DNA of 64,000 nt from Metaphire vulgaris (GCA_018105865.1 CM030870.1:691001-755000), one strand, 5' to 3'; counted from the stretch's first letter, positions 34,608-47,404 are shown. The notes: generated from the letters alone by a model not told the origin. A program made the numbers and translations.

Positions 34608-34867
<260 letters not shown>

Positions 34868-35379
34868 TGTCTCAGAAAATGCATTTTATATCCACAAAGT
34901 AAGGCAGACTGCATGTCCATTGAAGGATATCTTTGGCCAACCTAAGGTAACGGTGTCGGGAGGAGGCGAGGAGGGATCAAGAATCGCTTACTAAGTCTAG
35001 TCCTGTGGATGGATGATAGAAACCTTCTGTGGCAGACCCCCACCCCCACCCACCAGAGGCAGATGTGGGTCTGAGATGCTCCTAAACAATTCCCGCTTCC
35101 ATGCAGTCGACGCTGTCTAAGGCGACTTCTTTAAACAGACCGTGGGTCTGAGAGCAACCAATGTTACCCTTTGTGTAACGGGTACAAGATTTAAAAAACA
35201 CCCACCCACCAACCCACCAACTCCTCCATAATCTATGAACTCAAGTGGAACAGAGAAGTAAACCTACTAAATTCAATCACACCATACATAAAATCACTGA
35301 AATTATATTCCTTTGCACTACAGTGGTTTTCAACACAGGCCAACTTAGCCTCCTATACCACTTTAAGACGTTTAAGTCA

Positions 35380-35380
<1 letters not shown>

Positions 35381-35430
<50 letters not shown>
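35381..35430. repeat. (ATT)n microsatellite
   Basis: About 16 ATT units followed by a partial GGCGTAGCCACGGG hAT end. Confidence 0.95.
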
Positions 35431-35431
<1 letters not shown>

Positions 35432-35623
35432 GAATAGGCGTAGCCACGGGAGGGGCTGCCCCCTCATTCTAATTTGGAATGGTCATGGAATTTTCACAAA
35501 ACCGTTGAGTAATTGGAGGGGTAAGTAAGTAAGTAAAATCCCATGGATTTATATAGCGCTTTATGGGAAATGTGAAAGATCGGCCAGGCAATAGCCAATA
35601 TCCGAAGGGCAGTGAGTAGCAGC

Positions 35624-36541
35624 TAGAGATGTGCGGGTACAGAAAAATGCCTACCCTACCCGTACCAGTGAAAAAACTTTGTTACCCTACCCTACCCGTA
35701 CCCGCTAGCGCTATACCCTACCCGACCCGTACCCGTAAGCTGTGTACCCGTACCCGTACCCGACATTGGTTGGAATTTGGATTTTTTGGAGTTGGACCCG
35801 TACCCGCGGGTACGTGTACGGGTACAAACCTACAAGGACCTGTACACGGACCCGCGTACCCGTATCCGTTCCTAGAGACTATAGAGATGCAACAATGAAA
35901 TAGTAATACACTGTAGTAAAAATAAATTCTAGTACTTAGGAATATAAATTCTAGTACTTAGGAATCAGGATAATCCACTTGGCAAATAGTAGGCCCTGGT
36001 TCTGAAGTCTGGACTACTGGTTGGTAACATTGTGTAATACAACTAGTCAGCTAGCCTAAGTCTACATGAATGTCGGACATGGATTAGAACTTCTAGAAGA
36101 CTCGATGGGCTTGTTTAAAATATTTAGTAGATATAATTTATCTATGAGCAGGCATTAGAGCTCAAGTTAAACAACAAAACTTTATCAGAAGAACTTTCTC
36201 GGTCGAGGAGTCCTTGGAGGAGTCAGAGGACGCCATTATAGATTTATTACTGATGATGTCGGATGACGTCAACTCTATTTCCCTTATGTTTTCAGTAAGT
36301 AAAATGCATGCTGTCTGACAAACTGAACGCGATATACAAGTTACACTAATACACTTCACTCAATATAATTTTTCGGGTAAAAACGGGTATACCCGTACCC
36401 GTAGCCGCTATACCCGTACCCGTAGCGCTATACCCGTACCCGATCCGTACCTGAAAAATGTGTACCCTACCCTACCCGTACCTGCGGGTACGGGTATGGG
36501 TAGGGTATACCCGCGGGTACGGGTATACCCGCACATCTCTA
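35624..36541. mobile_element. TACCCG-repeat hAT element, copy 1 (918 bp)
   Basis: TAGAGATGTGCGGGTA at the left and TACCCGCACATCTCTA at the right, with a perfect 8-bp duplication GTAGCAGC. Each end carries ~200 bp of TACCCGTACCCG subterminal repeats, some inverted. The middle is AT-rich and non-coding. It is non-autonomous; the partner is at 44963. Confidence 0.9.
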
Positions 36542-36549
36542 GTAGCAGC

Positions 36550-37033
36550 ATATTCGAGGACTATACGTGAAATATACAAAGAACTCCTTGATGAATGTTC
36601 TCACTCTTTTGAGACTTTTAAACCAGAAATGTCGACGTGCCCCCCTCCATTCCGTAACCCTGGTTACCCCCTCCCCCCATTTCGTAACCCTGGCTACCCC
36701 TCCCCCATTCCGTAACCCTGGCTACCCCTCCCCCATTCCGTAATCCTGGCTACCCTAATGTTCGTTTGTGCAGCTGAGATGAAAATTACCGGCAGAGATT
36801 CTAAGTATGTTCTAAGGCCGTTTTAAACGACCAACAACCACGCGCCAGGATAATCGTCTGGTAACGAATGGTATAGCGGAACAAGGAAAGGAACTGATTG
36901 GTCAGGACCAGACAAAGCTGGCCGCAAAACCAGACAACAGGCAGAAGACTATTAATTCATTAGTCGTTCAGAGGTTAATCACTTGATTCATTAGACAGCT
37001 CTCTCTCTCTCGCTCTCTCTGTCTGTCTGTCTG

Positions 37034-37076
<43 letters not shown>

Positions 37077-37620
37077 GTCTCTCTCTCTCTCTCTCTGAGA
37101 CGCTTTGATCATTTATCCCAGGTTTAACCAGCACCAGTATCAGCATTTTCTTGTAAAACGATACAAAGGTACAGTAAACATGTCTTTGTAAAATGCGCCT
37201 TTGATCTCACCAGCGCATTTGTTTTAATTCAGAACCAATTCAAAATAAATCAAAATGTCTGGGTTGGAACAATAAAAACCAGGGCCAACTCAAGGCCAAG
37301 AACCCGATCCCCGTTTTCTGAAAAAAATGTCTTAAATAACTCGGATCCGAAAGCAGAAGAAAGACATCAGCGCCAACAAAAAAATTCTTGATAAATCCAA
37401 AAATTCAACTCTGATTTCACACGTTCAACGTCCTCTTATAATGGCTCCGACATTTTAGCACTCTCACAAAGCACTAGAGGACGTGACTACATCAACTGCG
37501 CATTATACTTGGAAATATACACGACGCCCAATGCAGATATGCAAGATGTTATCTTTAAATGCTGGTGATTATTTTTCCTAGAACTGGAATATTCATCAGT
37601 TGGAGAAGGCAAACCAGAAA
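36550..37620. other. Intronic stretch without a gene
   Basis: It holds three tandem TTCCGTAACCCTGGCTACCC-type units (36640-36760), which look like tandem hAT right ends, and a CT microsatellite (37003-37096). No exon was recognised. Confidence 0.65.
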
Positions 37621-37622
37621 AG

Positions 37623-37668
<46 letters not shown>
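37623..37668. repeat. (CA)n microsatellite
   Basis: CA run about 110 bp inside the intron after the first FNDC3 coding exon, again close to a donor. Confidence 0.95.
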
Positions 37669-37669
<1 letters not shown>

Positions 37670-37777
37670 GTCCCCCAGAGCAAAGGGAATACAAAAGCAG
37701 ATCTTACTACAATTTTTGCAGACAAGTGACAATATCCGCAACCAATTTCCAAATGAAATTTCGAACGCTGATCTGAC

Positions 37778-39355
37778 CTTGAATCAGTTGAACCTGGTCG
37801 CTGACGCAGACGGAGAAAGTTTCGCCGGGATTGACGTGAACGTTGACGACGTACTGCTGTTGGCCGATGTCATCCTCCTCGACACTTTCCCGCCGTGAAG
37901 TCGTTGGCGGCGACATACGCGAACTACTCGTGCGCGCAGTCGAAGTCGGCGTCAGAGTCGAGTGACAGACACCGCCGCCGCCGCCATCGTACGACATGAC
38001 ACAGTGTCGGTGAAGCCTTGGAATATGCGATGACATCGGAGGCGCCGTTGCCGTGGGCAGTCTCTGGCGCTGTGGAACGCGATGCGCGGCGCTACCGCCA
38101 CCGGGCTGCGAGGTGACAGCAGAGGTCTGAGGATGACGTACCTCGGAAGTGACAGCAGGAAGCGGCGTCAGAATACATTTTGGTTTCGAACAGGTGTCCG
38201 TACGGTCCGCCAAAGACTCGTTTCTCTGCGCGGCCGACAACTTCCGGGCGCCGAGCTTAAAGTCTCTAAGATGAATGCGGTCGATTTCTTTCAGGCATTC
38301 TAATTTCACGGACTCCATGTGAACCTGTTCTTTAGATTTTACCACACAAACAGATGTTCTCACTGGACTCTCTGCTCTGTTTACTGATGAGGATGAAGAC
38401 GATGTGTTATCGCACTGATTTTTGTCAATCTCCTTGCTACATTCGTTGACGATAGCAATTTTTTTCTTGTTATCGTCATCTCCAAATCCTTTTATTTCAC
38501 AAGAATCCGGATCATTGGAAGATTTCCTGTTTTGATGACAATCTACTAAACTTTCGCCCGACTTCAGCGTTCCAGTCTTGTCTTCCTTATTACCTTCTGA
38601 ACGATCCTTCTTAGCAACCTCTTTCCTTGCCACTAAATTATACTCCATTTTCGCCGATTCTTCCACCTTTCCAGCGACAGAGTCAACCACATCACCACAG
38701 ACTCCAACCAGTTTATCACTATCAAACTGAAGCTCCAACGGAAGTCTTGAGGCAACATCAGAGACGTCACAAAGACCGTCAAGAACGTCCAAATCGACGT
38801 CGACTTTTGAATCGTCTCTGTCCGCCTCTATCTCCAACTGCTCCTTCTCCTTCTCTTCCATTTCCTCAGCAGATCCTTCCTTATCTAGAGCTCTGCGATC
38901 ATCATCGTCAACATCATTTCGCTCATAATCATCGTTATCACAGAATACATCACGTCCTAACACATTGTTCTCATTATCATCGACATTTTCAGTCATGTTG
39001 TCATATCCATCTTCAATGTCAGCATCTTCATCATCATCATCATCATCATCGTCATCATCATCATCATCATCATCACTACTGCACTGCTGTTCTTCATTAA
39101 CTGTTGACTCAGAGTTTCCGGCACGACACTCCTTGACTATGGAATGCCTGTGACACAAGTCATGATGTGTTTCTGGCGTCGTGGTTTTGGACAAAGTGAC
39201 CTTGAAAGACGCGTTTTCGTCCTTCTGAACCTCGTTCTCATTCTCCTGATTTTGGTGATCGACATCTTCGGACTCATTGTTCACCGATTCACGGGTCTCC
39301 ATAGCGACAAGACTCACGGTTGCCATTGGTAACGTTTCATACTTTCCGCGGCGAT
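37778..39355 (-). CDS. FNDC3: FNDC3 orthologue, first coding exon (acidic extension plus N-terminal motif)
   Basis: FNDC3A/B proteins are fibronectin type III proteins anchored by a C-terminal membrane segment and reported at ER or secretory membranes; they act in cell adhesion, spermatid and adipocyte biology. This exon follows an acceptor (TTTTGTAG|ATCG) and ends with donor CAAG|GTCAGA, phase 1. The last residues, VVNVHVNPGETF followed by QLIQG, match the vertebrate FNDC3 N-terminus (VNPGETF...IQG). The reading frame is open for over 520 codons. The first ATG after the acceptor is at 39326 (516 codons to the donor). An ATG at 37916 would give a vertebrate-like start. The extra ~470 residues are Glu/Asp/Lys/Ser rich, with an Asp run at 39026-39084. 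The exon's coding status is firm; which start is used is not. Confidence 0.9.
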
Positions 39356-40748
39356 CTACAAAATTAAAATCCACACAAAGCTTCAGAAATTCTGTCACTT
39401 TGTTTCTTAATATGGGTCTACATTATGATGATGAAGATGATGAAAATGAAGATGATGATGAAAATGAAGATGATGATGAAGAAGATGATGATGATGATTT
39501 GGCAAATTTCCAATAATTATAGCCAGAAAAGTTATAATTTCATGTTAATTTCATAATTGTTGAGCTCATGAAGTGGTATCACTCAAGGAATATTATAAGA
39601 TAATTCCTGTCAACTTCTTTCTTTCCTTTGATCTGGTTCCGTGACATCGAAAACCATTTACATACTTCTCTTTCTGGTGCCCGGTGTGCTTTGCCCATTA
39701 ACTTCTGCACTCGATGTTGTTTACCGGGTTAACTGTAGCCACATTGCATCACCTGGTTTTCAGGTGAAATTGCATTCAGACAGTCAGACAGACAGACAGA
39801 CAGACGTGATGCTTATCCAAGGCCTCCACAGCCTTGGACACTGTTTTCTTGGTACTCTGTATGCTCCGTATGGCAGCAATATGGCAATGGGTTGTCAGAG
39901 GTGATGCTGGTAAAACTCTACTACCAGCACTTTAACCCTTATCACACCAAACTTTTCACTGGTTTAGATACGCCATGACTACATGGATAGAAACTTACTG
40001 TAGGTTCTCCTCAGCTCATAACTTAGTCCTAAGTTTGGGGTTGAAAGCTGAAAACTAATTAATTCTCCATGACAACAGCAACGTCACATGACAGATAAAA
40101 AGTAGTGTCTCACGTGACGTCACTTCCGGTGCACGTGATGTCATTAAGGTTAATCCGTAGACTCAATGCCCGTATGAGCCGGTGTGCTGATCTCCGTTTT
40201 CAATGCCATCAGCTCATAAGGTGGCTAAGCCACATGATGAGTCATTAACGACATCAAAGTATAAATGACATAAAAAACTGAAATTATTTACACTCTTCAG
40301 TCTAAAAATTAAACCCCAAAATTCCTAGCACATAATCAGACAACAAATGACCTTAAATGGCTGTGCAACAACAACGCAGACAACACGCCGGGTATTTTGC
40401 AACAGCCCAGATTGCTGTTGCCGCGATGTTTCTTTTAGCAACAGTCATCAACAAACCACATTTTGCAATTAAATGCTATTAAACAAACGCCTACAGTTAC
40501 GCCAAACGTCTGTTCAACCTTCACTTGTACCCCAAAAGGTATAAAACTCTTCCGCATTCATTGGGACATGGCAACAGCTTTATGGCATTCCTAAGATAAA
40601 GCCACCGCCACTTCGAGCACAGCTCCATGGTCGTCCATTGCAGGGCAACTACCGTTAAATAACCAAGTCCAAAAGCAAGTCCTTGTATCCACATAGCAAT
40701 GCACATACCCGGTACATTTGCAGTATAGCAGAAAATTCAGCTGCTGAT
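39356..40748. other. Upstream of the FNDC3 coding exon, no gene
   Basis: It contains (GATGAA)n at 39427-39500, a CAGA run at 39778-39804 and three CACGTG or TGACGTCA motifs near 40113-40140. If the first exon at 46.7 kb is right, this is intron. No further exon was recognised. Confidence 0.6.
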
Positions 40749-41061
40749 CAGTGGCGGTTCCAAGAATTTTTGGTGGGGGGGGATGAATGAATTCATAGAA
40801 AGTTGGTGGGCTGGGGGATGAAAATAGAAGGAAAAAATAAACTTTGCCGAAAAAGGCTGAAAAAAGGGAATTTTGTCCCTAATTTTACTACGCTTTTACC
40901 GCAAAAAATAGGTTGACAAGCAAAAAAACCGGCCATTCCCAGTTACCGGTAGTTTTACTAGACTTTTACCCAAAAATAGGTTTTCACAGGCAAAAAAAGT
41001 AACTCCGAAAGTCCGGTGGGGGGATGCATCCCCACTCATCCCCCACATGGAACCGCCACTG
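40749..41061. mobile_element. hAT-like MITE (CAGTGGCGGTTCC)
   Basis: CAGTGGCGGTTCCAAG at the left and ATGGAACCGCCACTG at the right. Flanks CTGCTGAT/CTGTTAAT are a decayed 8-bp duplication. A sister lies at 63246-63541. Confidence 0.8.
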
Positions 41062-41378
41062 CTGTTAATAGCAATAGCTGAAAAAGCACCAACACAAAGT
41101 ACACAATTTATAAACAATACTGACACATTGAAAATACTGATGCTGTTTAAAGTTTAAACAAGAAATGGCAGTTGGATATTGACAGAAAACAGCACAGAAG
41201 TCTTTCAATAGAGACGGTAATCTGTTTTTCAAATGTCAACACACCCAACAGGGTGCTTTTTTATAAAGTGTTGATAATTTTAACACGACAATAAAGAAGA
41301 GCATCACAAGGTAGGCCTACTTAGACAGTGGCGCTGGTTCAATCTTCACTTATTAGATATTATCTCATTTACTTAGCT

Positions 41379-41888
41379 CAGCGGTTCTCAAACATTTTAG
41401 GGTTTCTTGCTTGGTGGTCCCTTAGAAATGTTTGTGACAGTGGCGTAGCCACGGGGGGTTTGGGGGTTAAAGCCCCCTTGGACAAAAAAATTTCTCTTGA
41501 TGTATTTCCATGCAATTTTTATTTTTTAGACGATTTTTGGTGATTTTTGTGGTGAAAACCCCCCCTTGGCGGTTATCAACGAAATTTTTTTAAACCCCCT
41601 TCCGGAAATCATGGCTACGCCACTGGTTTGTGATGCTTCACGGACCTTATAGAATTTGAATTTTAAATTAAATGTAATTAACACATAGGCTACAAGTTTG
41701 CTTTGTCAATCAATTATTTAATCAGAAAATTACAAATCTTAGCCATAAAATTTAAATTCAAATGGAATCAGCACTCTTAGGGCCATCAGTGTGTTTTGTG
41801 TTGGTGAGATATCTTGAGAAAGTAATCCCTTTGCGGTCCCCCTAAAATCGCTTGGCAGTCCCCTATGGGGCCGCAGTTTGAGAACCAG
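41379..41888. mobile_element. Charlie-type hAT MITE (CAGCGGTTCTCAAAC) with insert
   Basis: CAGCGGTTCTCAAACATT at the left and GCAGTTTGAGAACCAG at the right. The 8-bp duplication ACTTAGCT lies directly left (41371-41378), but at the right it is separated from the terminus by eight extra bases, TTACCGGT (41889-41896). Another hAT element sits at 41438-41625. Confidence 0.85.
41438..41625. mobile_element. hAT-like MITE nested in the Charlie-type MITE
   Basis: CAGTGGCGTAGCCACGG at the left and CATGGCTACGCCACTG at the right, with a perfect 8-bp duplication GTTTGTGA. Confidence 0.9.
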
Positions 41889-41997
41889 TTACCGGTACTT
41901 AGCTTATCACTAAATTCAAAATTCAATACAGCAAGTTCATGATTTCATTCCTTTGGACAGTTATTCAGTTGTTCTCAGAGCAACTCCCCATACTTTT

Positions 41998-42535
41998 ATT
42001 CATCCATCCTTCCATCCATCCATCACATATGTCCTTCATTCATTCACTTCTATTCACTCATCCAATCTTCATTCCATTCATCGTTTCATCCATCCATTCA
42101 CTCCATTCCTTTCTTCATTCCCTCTAATCAGTAATCACTCCCGGTATTCAATATATTCATTCAGTTATATTCACTCATTCGTTCTTCAATCCATTCATCA
42201 TTCCATTCACCCATGCACTCCATTTTTGACCACAATTCAGAGTAATGACAATGCATACTTCAAGGTATATTAAGTTTTTCCATTCCATTCTTCCATCCAT
42301 CCATTCATTCCATTTTTTCATCCATTCTTCTATTCACTATTCAATTCATTCACCTCTATTCACTCATTCATTCTTCATTCCATTCACTCCATTTCTTCAA
42401 TCATTCTTTCTATTCACAATTCATTCAATGCATTCACTTCTATTCACTCATTCATTCTTCATTCCATTCACTTCAATTCTTCATTTGTTGGCATTCATTC
42501 CATCCATCTGTTCACCTGTTCATTCCTTATTCTGC
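41998..42535. repeat. Degenerate (CATT)n array, 540 bp
   Basis: Diverged CATTCATTC units with longer-period repeats (CTATTCACTCATTCATTCTT occurs more than once). Open frames are Phe/Ser/His-rich repeat artefacts. Confidence 0.85.
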
Positions 42536-42635
42536 TTGTCATAACAGGTCTTGCTTCATCCGGCAAATGTCACAGTTGTTGTTTTAAATTCAAAAATTCA
42601 ACAAGAGCACGGAAATTACTCAATTACCACAGCTC

Positions 42636-42636
<1 letters not shown>

Positions 42637-42679
<43 letters not shown>

Positions 42680-43031
42680 TCTATCTACTTGGTAGAAATT
42701 TTCCATCAATATTTTCTAGCACTTATTTTTCAAGTCTACCAAAAGTCATAGCATACATTTCAAAACACTATTGATTTTCATGATTTATTTACTGTGATAT
42801 CTGCAGCCCTTGTAAAGCACCCTTGTCTTTGGTTATGCTGTGCTTACGGTGCTATATAAATAGCCCAGCATACAATGCATCTCTCATATGACACAACAAT
42901 TTTCCCATACTGTTTAATATTCATAATATATTCCAAGTACATACTCTTATAGCTGAGTATATAATACAATAATACAATTTATGATCTAAAATCTACAAAT
43001 TCTGTGAATATTGCAACGGCCTCTATTCTAT

Positions 43032-43090
<59 letters not shown>
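42637..43090. repeat. (CA)n and (TA)n microsatellites
   Basis: CA run at 42637-42677 and TA run at 43034-43089, separated by ordinary AT-rich sequence with a LINE-like 'GTGCTATATAAATAG' tail near 42850. Confidence 0.9.
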
Positions 43091-43091
<1 letters not shown>

Positions 43092-43194
43092 CATCTGAAC
43101 AATTTATGCTTTCTTCATTACTTTCATTAAAGCATATTTTCTAATGAACAAAGTATTAAGTTCTAATTATTATTACTAAATGAATATTTTTAGA

Positions 43195-43400
43195 TGAACT
43201 GAATGAATGAATGGATGAATTAATTAATTAATAATTTAGGCAATAAGAGAATCAATCAATAACTGAGTAATTTCATAAATCAAATATTTAACAGGTACCT
43301 ATAATTTCATAAATACATTAAATATCCAATGAATGAGTGCTAATAGTGAATGAATGAATGAATGAATGAATGAGTGAATGAGTGAGTGGATGAATTGATA
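43195..43400. repeat. Degenerate (GAAT)n array
   Basis: Diverged tetranucleotide repeat, reverse complement in kind to the CATT array at 42 kb. Confidence 0.8.
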
Positions 43401-43929
43401 GAGCAGTATGCAGGTAAACGAATAGGTGCTTGCAGACAGACGCAAAAAAATTCAAAATTTTTTATATGCCAATAATTTCACACCATCTGTCAAAACAGAC
43501 AATCAAATTGTCATTCCTAATTTCCAGAAGAGTTCCATGCATACAACACCAGCCATTAGCATTCAGACACAATGTATGTATGTATGGATGACAAACAATG
43601 CCGTGGGGTCGGAGTTGTGAGTAGTAAATATGCCATTCAACACAGCTTGAGGTCAAATACATGGCGGGCGAGTATCTGATCAAAGTCATGCCAAAGACTC
43701 CATCTGTGCCTCTCTCTCTCTCTCTTCAGGCCAAAACGTGTCCACTGGGGTGGGTGGGGGTGAGGCTGGCTTTTACTCACACTCCTTGCTATGCATGCTG
43801 AAGATATGCAGACCGGCATTCTGGGGCCTCGTTTCGTTTCGGGCGCTATAAAAATTGACCGTGTCCCGTGGTCATTTTCACTTCTGTGATTAGTAATTTC
43901 CTTGGTTGTTTGTAGTCTTGAGTCTAGAT

Positions 43930-44340
43930 TTCTAATTCTGCATTAACTCCTTTACCACAGTCATATACTGTGTCTTCCTCTTCATATTCTGCCTTTAACT
44001 TATCTTTTCCATATGGTAGACAGCAATATATATTTCCTTTTTTGTGTCTGCCATCTCCAGTACTAATTCGTGTGTTTTCAACATTTTTCTTAAGAACCGC
44101 ATTTCAGTAGCCTCAAAGTCTTTTCTTCACGACTCCAAAGATCATCCAAGTCTCGGCTCCATACAACATAACTAGCTAAACATACAGTAACATTCCAGAA
44201 CCCGTATCCTTGTTTTTACTGATAAATGTCTGCTTGTTAGTGTGTGCCGTAGATAGACAAAGGCTGTCTTAGTCATTTCTAATTTGTTTTTATATCTGAT
44301 TCACTTTTAGCATCATCATCAGTCATCACTGCTTCCCAGA
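43930..44340 (-). pseudogene. RTE-type LINE fragment
   Basis: Minus-strand translation includes VMLYGAETWMI and upstream KQTFISKNKD-like sequence, matching the YGAETW motif region of RTE-like reverse transcriptases. Stops are frequent, so it is a decayed copy. Confidence 0.6.
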
Positions 44341-44853
44341 AACTCAAATGTCAACATGTACCCACACAGTAAGTACCGGTAAGTAAGTTACCGGTAAATC
44401 TCATGAATTTCTAGAGCACACAGAAACCTTAGTGGCTCCATTCATTTATCTGAAAACATTTTCACTCCAATCATTTATTTACAAAAGCTTTGGCACAGTC
44501 AAGGATAAGAGAAATCTTGGGTGCCAGACCCCAAGATCAGAGATTATGCTCTGACCAATACAATTTACTTACTTGCTACTTCAATTTTAATTCACCCGAT
44601 TCGATTTCTCATATCGTTGCCTCTTGACGTTATGTAGCATCTTCGGTATGTTGCCTATGTTGCCACTTGTAATTTTAGAAACAAGGTATATACAGTAGAA
44701 GGAAACAAATATTGAAAAGAAAGTTTATTAACAGTTACAAAACTTGATATTACCAGTAGCTATTTAAACGAGTGGCCAGAATTAAGTGATATCTGCAAGA
44801 ATTGCAGTGAAAGGGTGCACAGCACTAGCTTTTACACATCGACACCACATGAA

Positions 44854-44962
<109 letters not shown>

Positions 44963-45849
44963 TAGAGATGTGCTGGTACAGCAAAATGCATACCCTACCC
45001 GTGCCGTGGGAAAAACTTTTTTTACCCTACCCTACCCTGCATTCGCTAGCGCTATACCCTACCCGACCCGTACCCGTAAGCTGTGTACCCATACCCGTAC
45101 CCGTACCCGTAACCGACTGTGGTTGGAATTTGGAGGTTTTGTGGATTTGGAATTTTGGACCCGTACCCGCGGGTGCGTTTACGGGTACAAGTACTACAAG
45201 GACCTGTACATGGACCCGTGAACCCGTATCCGTTCCTAGAGACTATAGAGAGGCAACAGTGAAATCGGGGCTAAGAAATTGGGATAACTATTCATTGTAA
45301 ATAGCACGCATGTTTAGATTAGGACAGATCTAGTACTTAGGAATCAGGATAATCAGTCAGCTAACCTAAGCACGCATGAATGGGCTTGTTTAAAATATTT
45401 AGTAGATATCATTTATCTATGTGCAGGCATTAGAGCTCAAGTTAAACCACAAAACTTTACCAGAAGAACTTTCTCGGTCGAAGAGTCCTTGGAGGAGTCA
45501 GAGGACGCCATTATAGATTTATTACTGATGATGTCAGATTACGTCATCTGTATTTCCTTTATGTTTTCAATAAGTAAAATGCATGCTGTCTGACAAACTG
45601 AACGCGATGTACAAGTTACACTAATACACTTTACTCAATATTATTTTTCTATTACTGCATTGCTAATTTGCTATAGTAGTGAGAAATGGAAATATAACTT
45701 TTCGGGTAAAACGGGTATACCCGTACCCGTAGCCGCTATACCCGTACCCGATCCGTACCCGTAAAATGTGTACCCTACCCTACCCGTACCCGCGGGTACG
45801 GGTACGGGTAGGGTATACCCGCGGGTACGGGTATACCCGCACATCCCTA
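44963..45849. mobile_element. TACCCG-repeat hAT element, copy 2 (887 bp)
   Basis: TAGAGATGTGCTGGTA at the left and TACCCGCACATCCCTA at the right, in a TA microsatellite. It shares the core with copy 1 (GAACTTTCTCGGTCGA, GCCATTATAGATTTATTA) in the same orientation. Confidence 0.9.
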
Positions 45850-46384
45850 ATATATATATATGAATCCAGCATATGTCTATGTGTTCCGAGCTGACAGTTT
45901 CAAGAAATTCATTTAACAAACTTTACTCTAACATGTGCTCAAAATGGCTATGAAACACCATTTTCACTTAAAACGAGCAGTGGCAACAAAAACGCCATAA
46001 ACACTGATTTCAGTAAAAGGAGCAGTGGCAGCATTGAAATGCTATGTAAACGTCAAGAGGCAACCGTATGAGAAATCGTGTGAATTAAAATCAAAGTACC
46101 ATTTACTTTCCAAACCAGAAGCACGTACGTTGTCGAAAGCGGAACGGTTACAAATGGGAAACAAGAATCTGAATTCCCAAAAACATTCGTTTGAATTTTC
46201 AAACCTGAACGATTTGATGCAACGCTCATAAATATTCGAGAACTGATCTCGGCCAAACTGCAAGTAATCTGAGGGCAGTGACAGCGATGACAAGGTGTAC
46301 AGGGATGCACGTGACTGTCACGCTCAACACTTTGCGTACATGACACAGTCATGCACAGATCAGATCAGATCAACCCCATGTAAG

Positions 46385-46399
46385 CACACACACACACAC

Positions 46400-46432
<33 letters not shown>
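46385..46432. repeat. (CA)n microsatellite
   Basis: CA run about 270 bp from the candidate FNDC3 first exon. The stretch 45850-46700 otherwise shows nothing recognised. Confidence 0.95.
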
Positions 46433-46433
<1 letters not shown>

Positions 46434-46700
46434 CGGGAAACGTTGACTCCACCAAAGAACAAGTGACGTCCAACAGAGACACTGAGATTACGAGTAATGT
46501 CACAACATCGTCGTCGTCCCCATAGACTGGCGCTACATAAATCAAGATCGCCAGACATGGTACGGTCAACCGCACACCAGAGGAGGAGAGGGGAGGGGAG
46601 GGGAGAGGGCTTCGTTAGCACATCCGTCTCTCTCGCTCGGTGGGCCCGGCGTCACCCCGGCCGCCCGCCCGCCCGCCTGGATCCCCGATCGGTCGCTTAC

Positions 46701-46830
46701 CCGGTCGTTAGAGTCGTCGATCGGCGGATGACGCGACGGAAGAGAAGAAAATCGCAACAGGCGACCGCTTCCATCCTCATTTCTGCCTACGCCACTGCCA
46801 CCGCCGCCATATTGAATAACTCAAGTCTGT
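46701..46830 (-). promoter_or_regulatory. FNDC3: Candidate FNDC3 promoter and non-coding first exon
   Basis: The first recognised FNDC3 coding exon starts with a splice acceptor, so a non-coding exon must lie upstream (to the right). This GC-rich, repeat-poor patch reads on the minus strand AATATGGCGGC, an exact fit to the YY1/TISU-type core AAnATGGCGGC that marks many animal start sites. It is followed by a strong donor, CCGG|GTAAGC, with the intron beginning at 46700. The ATG inside the motif opens only a 7-codon reading frame (46810-46787). The upper boundary (transcription start) is not visible. Pairing of this exon with the acceptor at 39355 is inference; another first exon is possible. 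Confidence 0.4.
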
Positions 46831-47220
46831 TGCCTCAGCCGAAGTCTAACCACTCATCCGCTGCAGCCTCGGCCGCTGGCTTCGCACACCTCCCTTCCCC
46901 AACCCCAACCGCACACTTCCAGTGCCTCCGCTACATTCATTCGCACGGTTCAACGCTGCTGCCGCCATTGCGTTGTTTGACGCGCATTGCCTCTTGGGAG
47001 GCCTCTTGAAGATTATAATACATAATTTAAGTTATTGCTATTTATTGTGCAGTACATACACTATACTGTACACTTGGCTACGTGCCTTCCATCCATGCAT
47101 ATATTCCACAGATTAACATTGTTATAGTTACGTCTTAATGTGGAGCTGCTAAAGCGGCCAGCCTCTTCTGCTTTCCCTAATTTTTCTTAGACGTGATGAG
47201 ATATTTTCAGAGGCGGGCGC

Positions 47221-47404
47221 CAAGGGCGTAGCCAGGAATTTGATTTGGGAGGGTAGAAATATTTTGGGTGGGTATAAATCTTAACTACAAACCACATAAA
47301 CCATATAAACCACATATACCACATGTAAATCACATAAAAACTTTAAGGTAGACTGATTTTGGGGGCATATATATACCGATATACCCCCCGTCGCTACGCC
47401 CCTG
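47221..47404. mobile_element. hAT-like MITE, CAGGGGCGTAG family, copy with perfect duplication
   Basis: CAAGGGCGTAGCCAGGAAT at the left and GTCGCTACGCCCCTG at the right, with 8-bp duplication GCGGGCGC. It lies 90 bp from an inverted sister at 47494; both interrupt one older GC-rich repeat. Confidence 0.88.

Noticed and set aside
38627..39100. 157-codon plus-strand frame rich in His
   Set aside because: Antisense shadow of the FNDC3 acidic exon; the His run mirrors the Asp-coding repeat.
39641..39904. Signal-peptide-like frame (IYILLFLVPGVLC)
   Set aside because: The frame has no ATG; a TGA lies four codons upstream of the GTG. It then runs into CAGA repeat. No partner exon was found.
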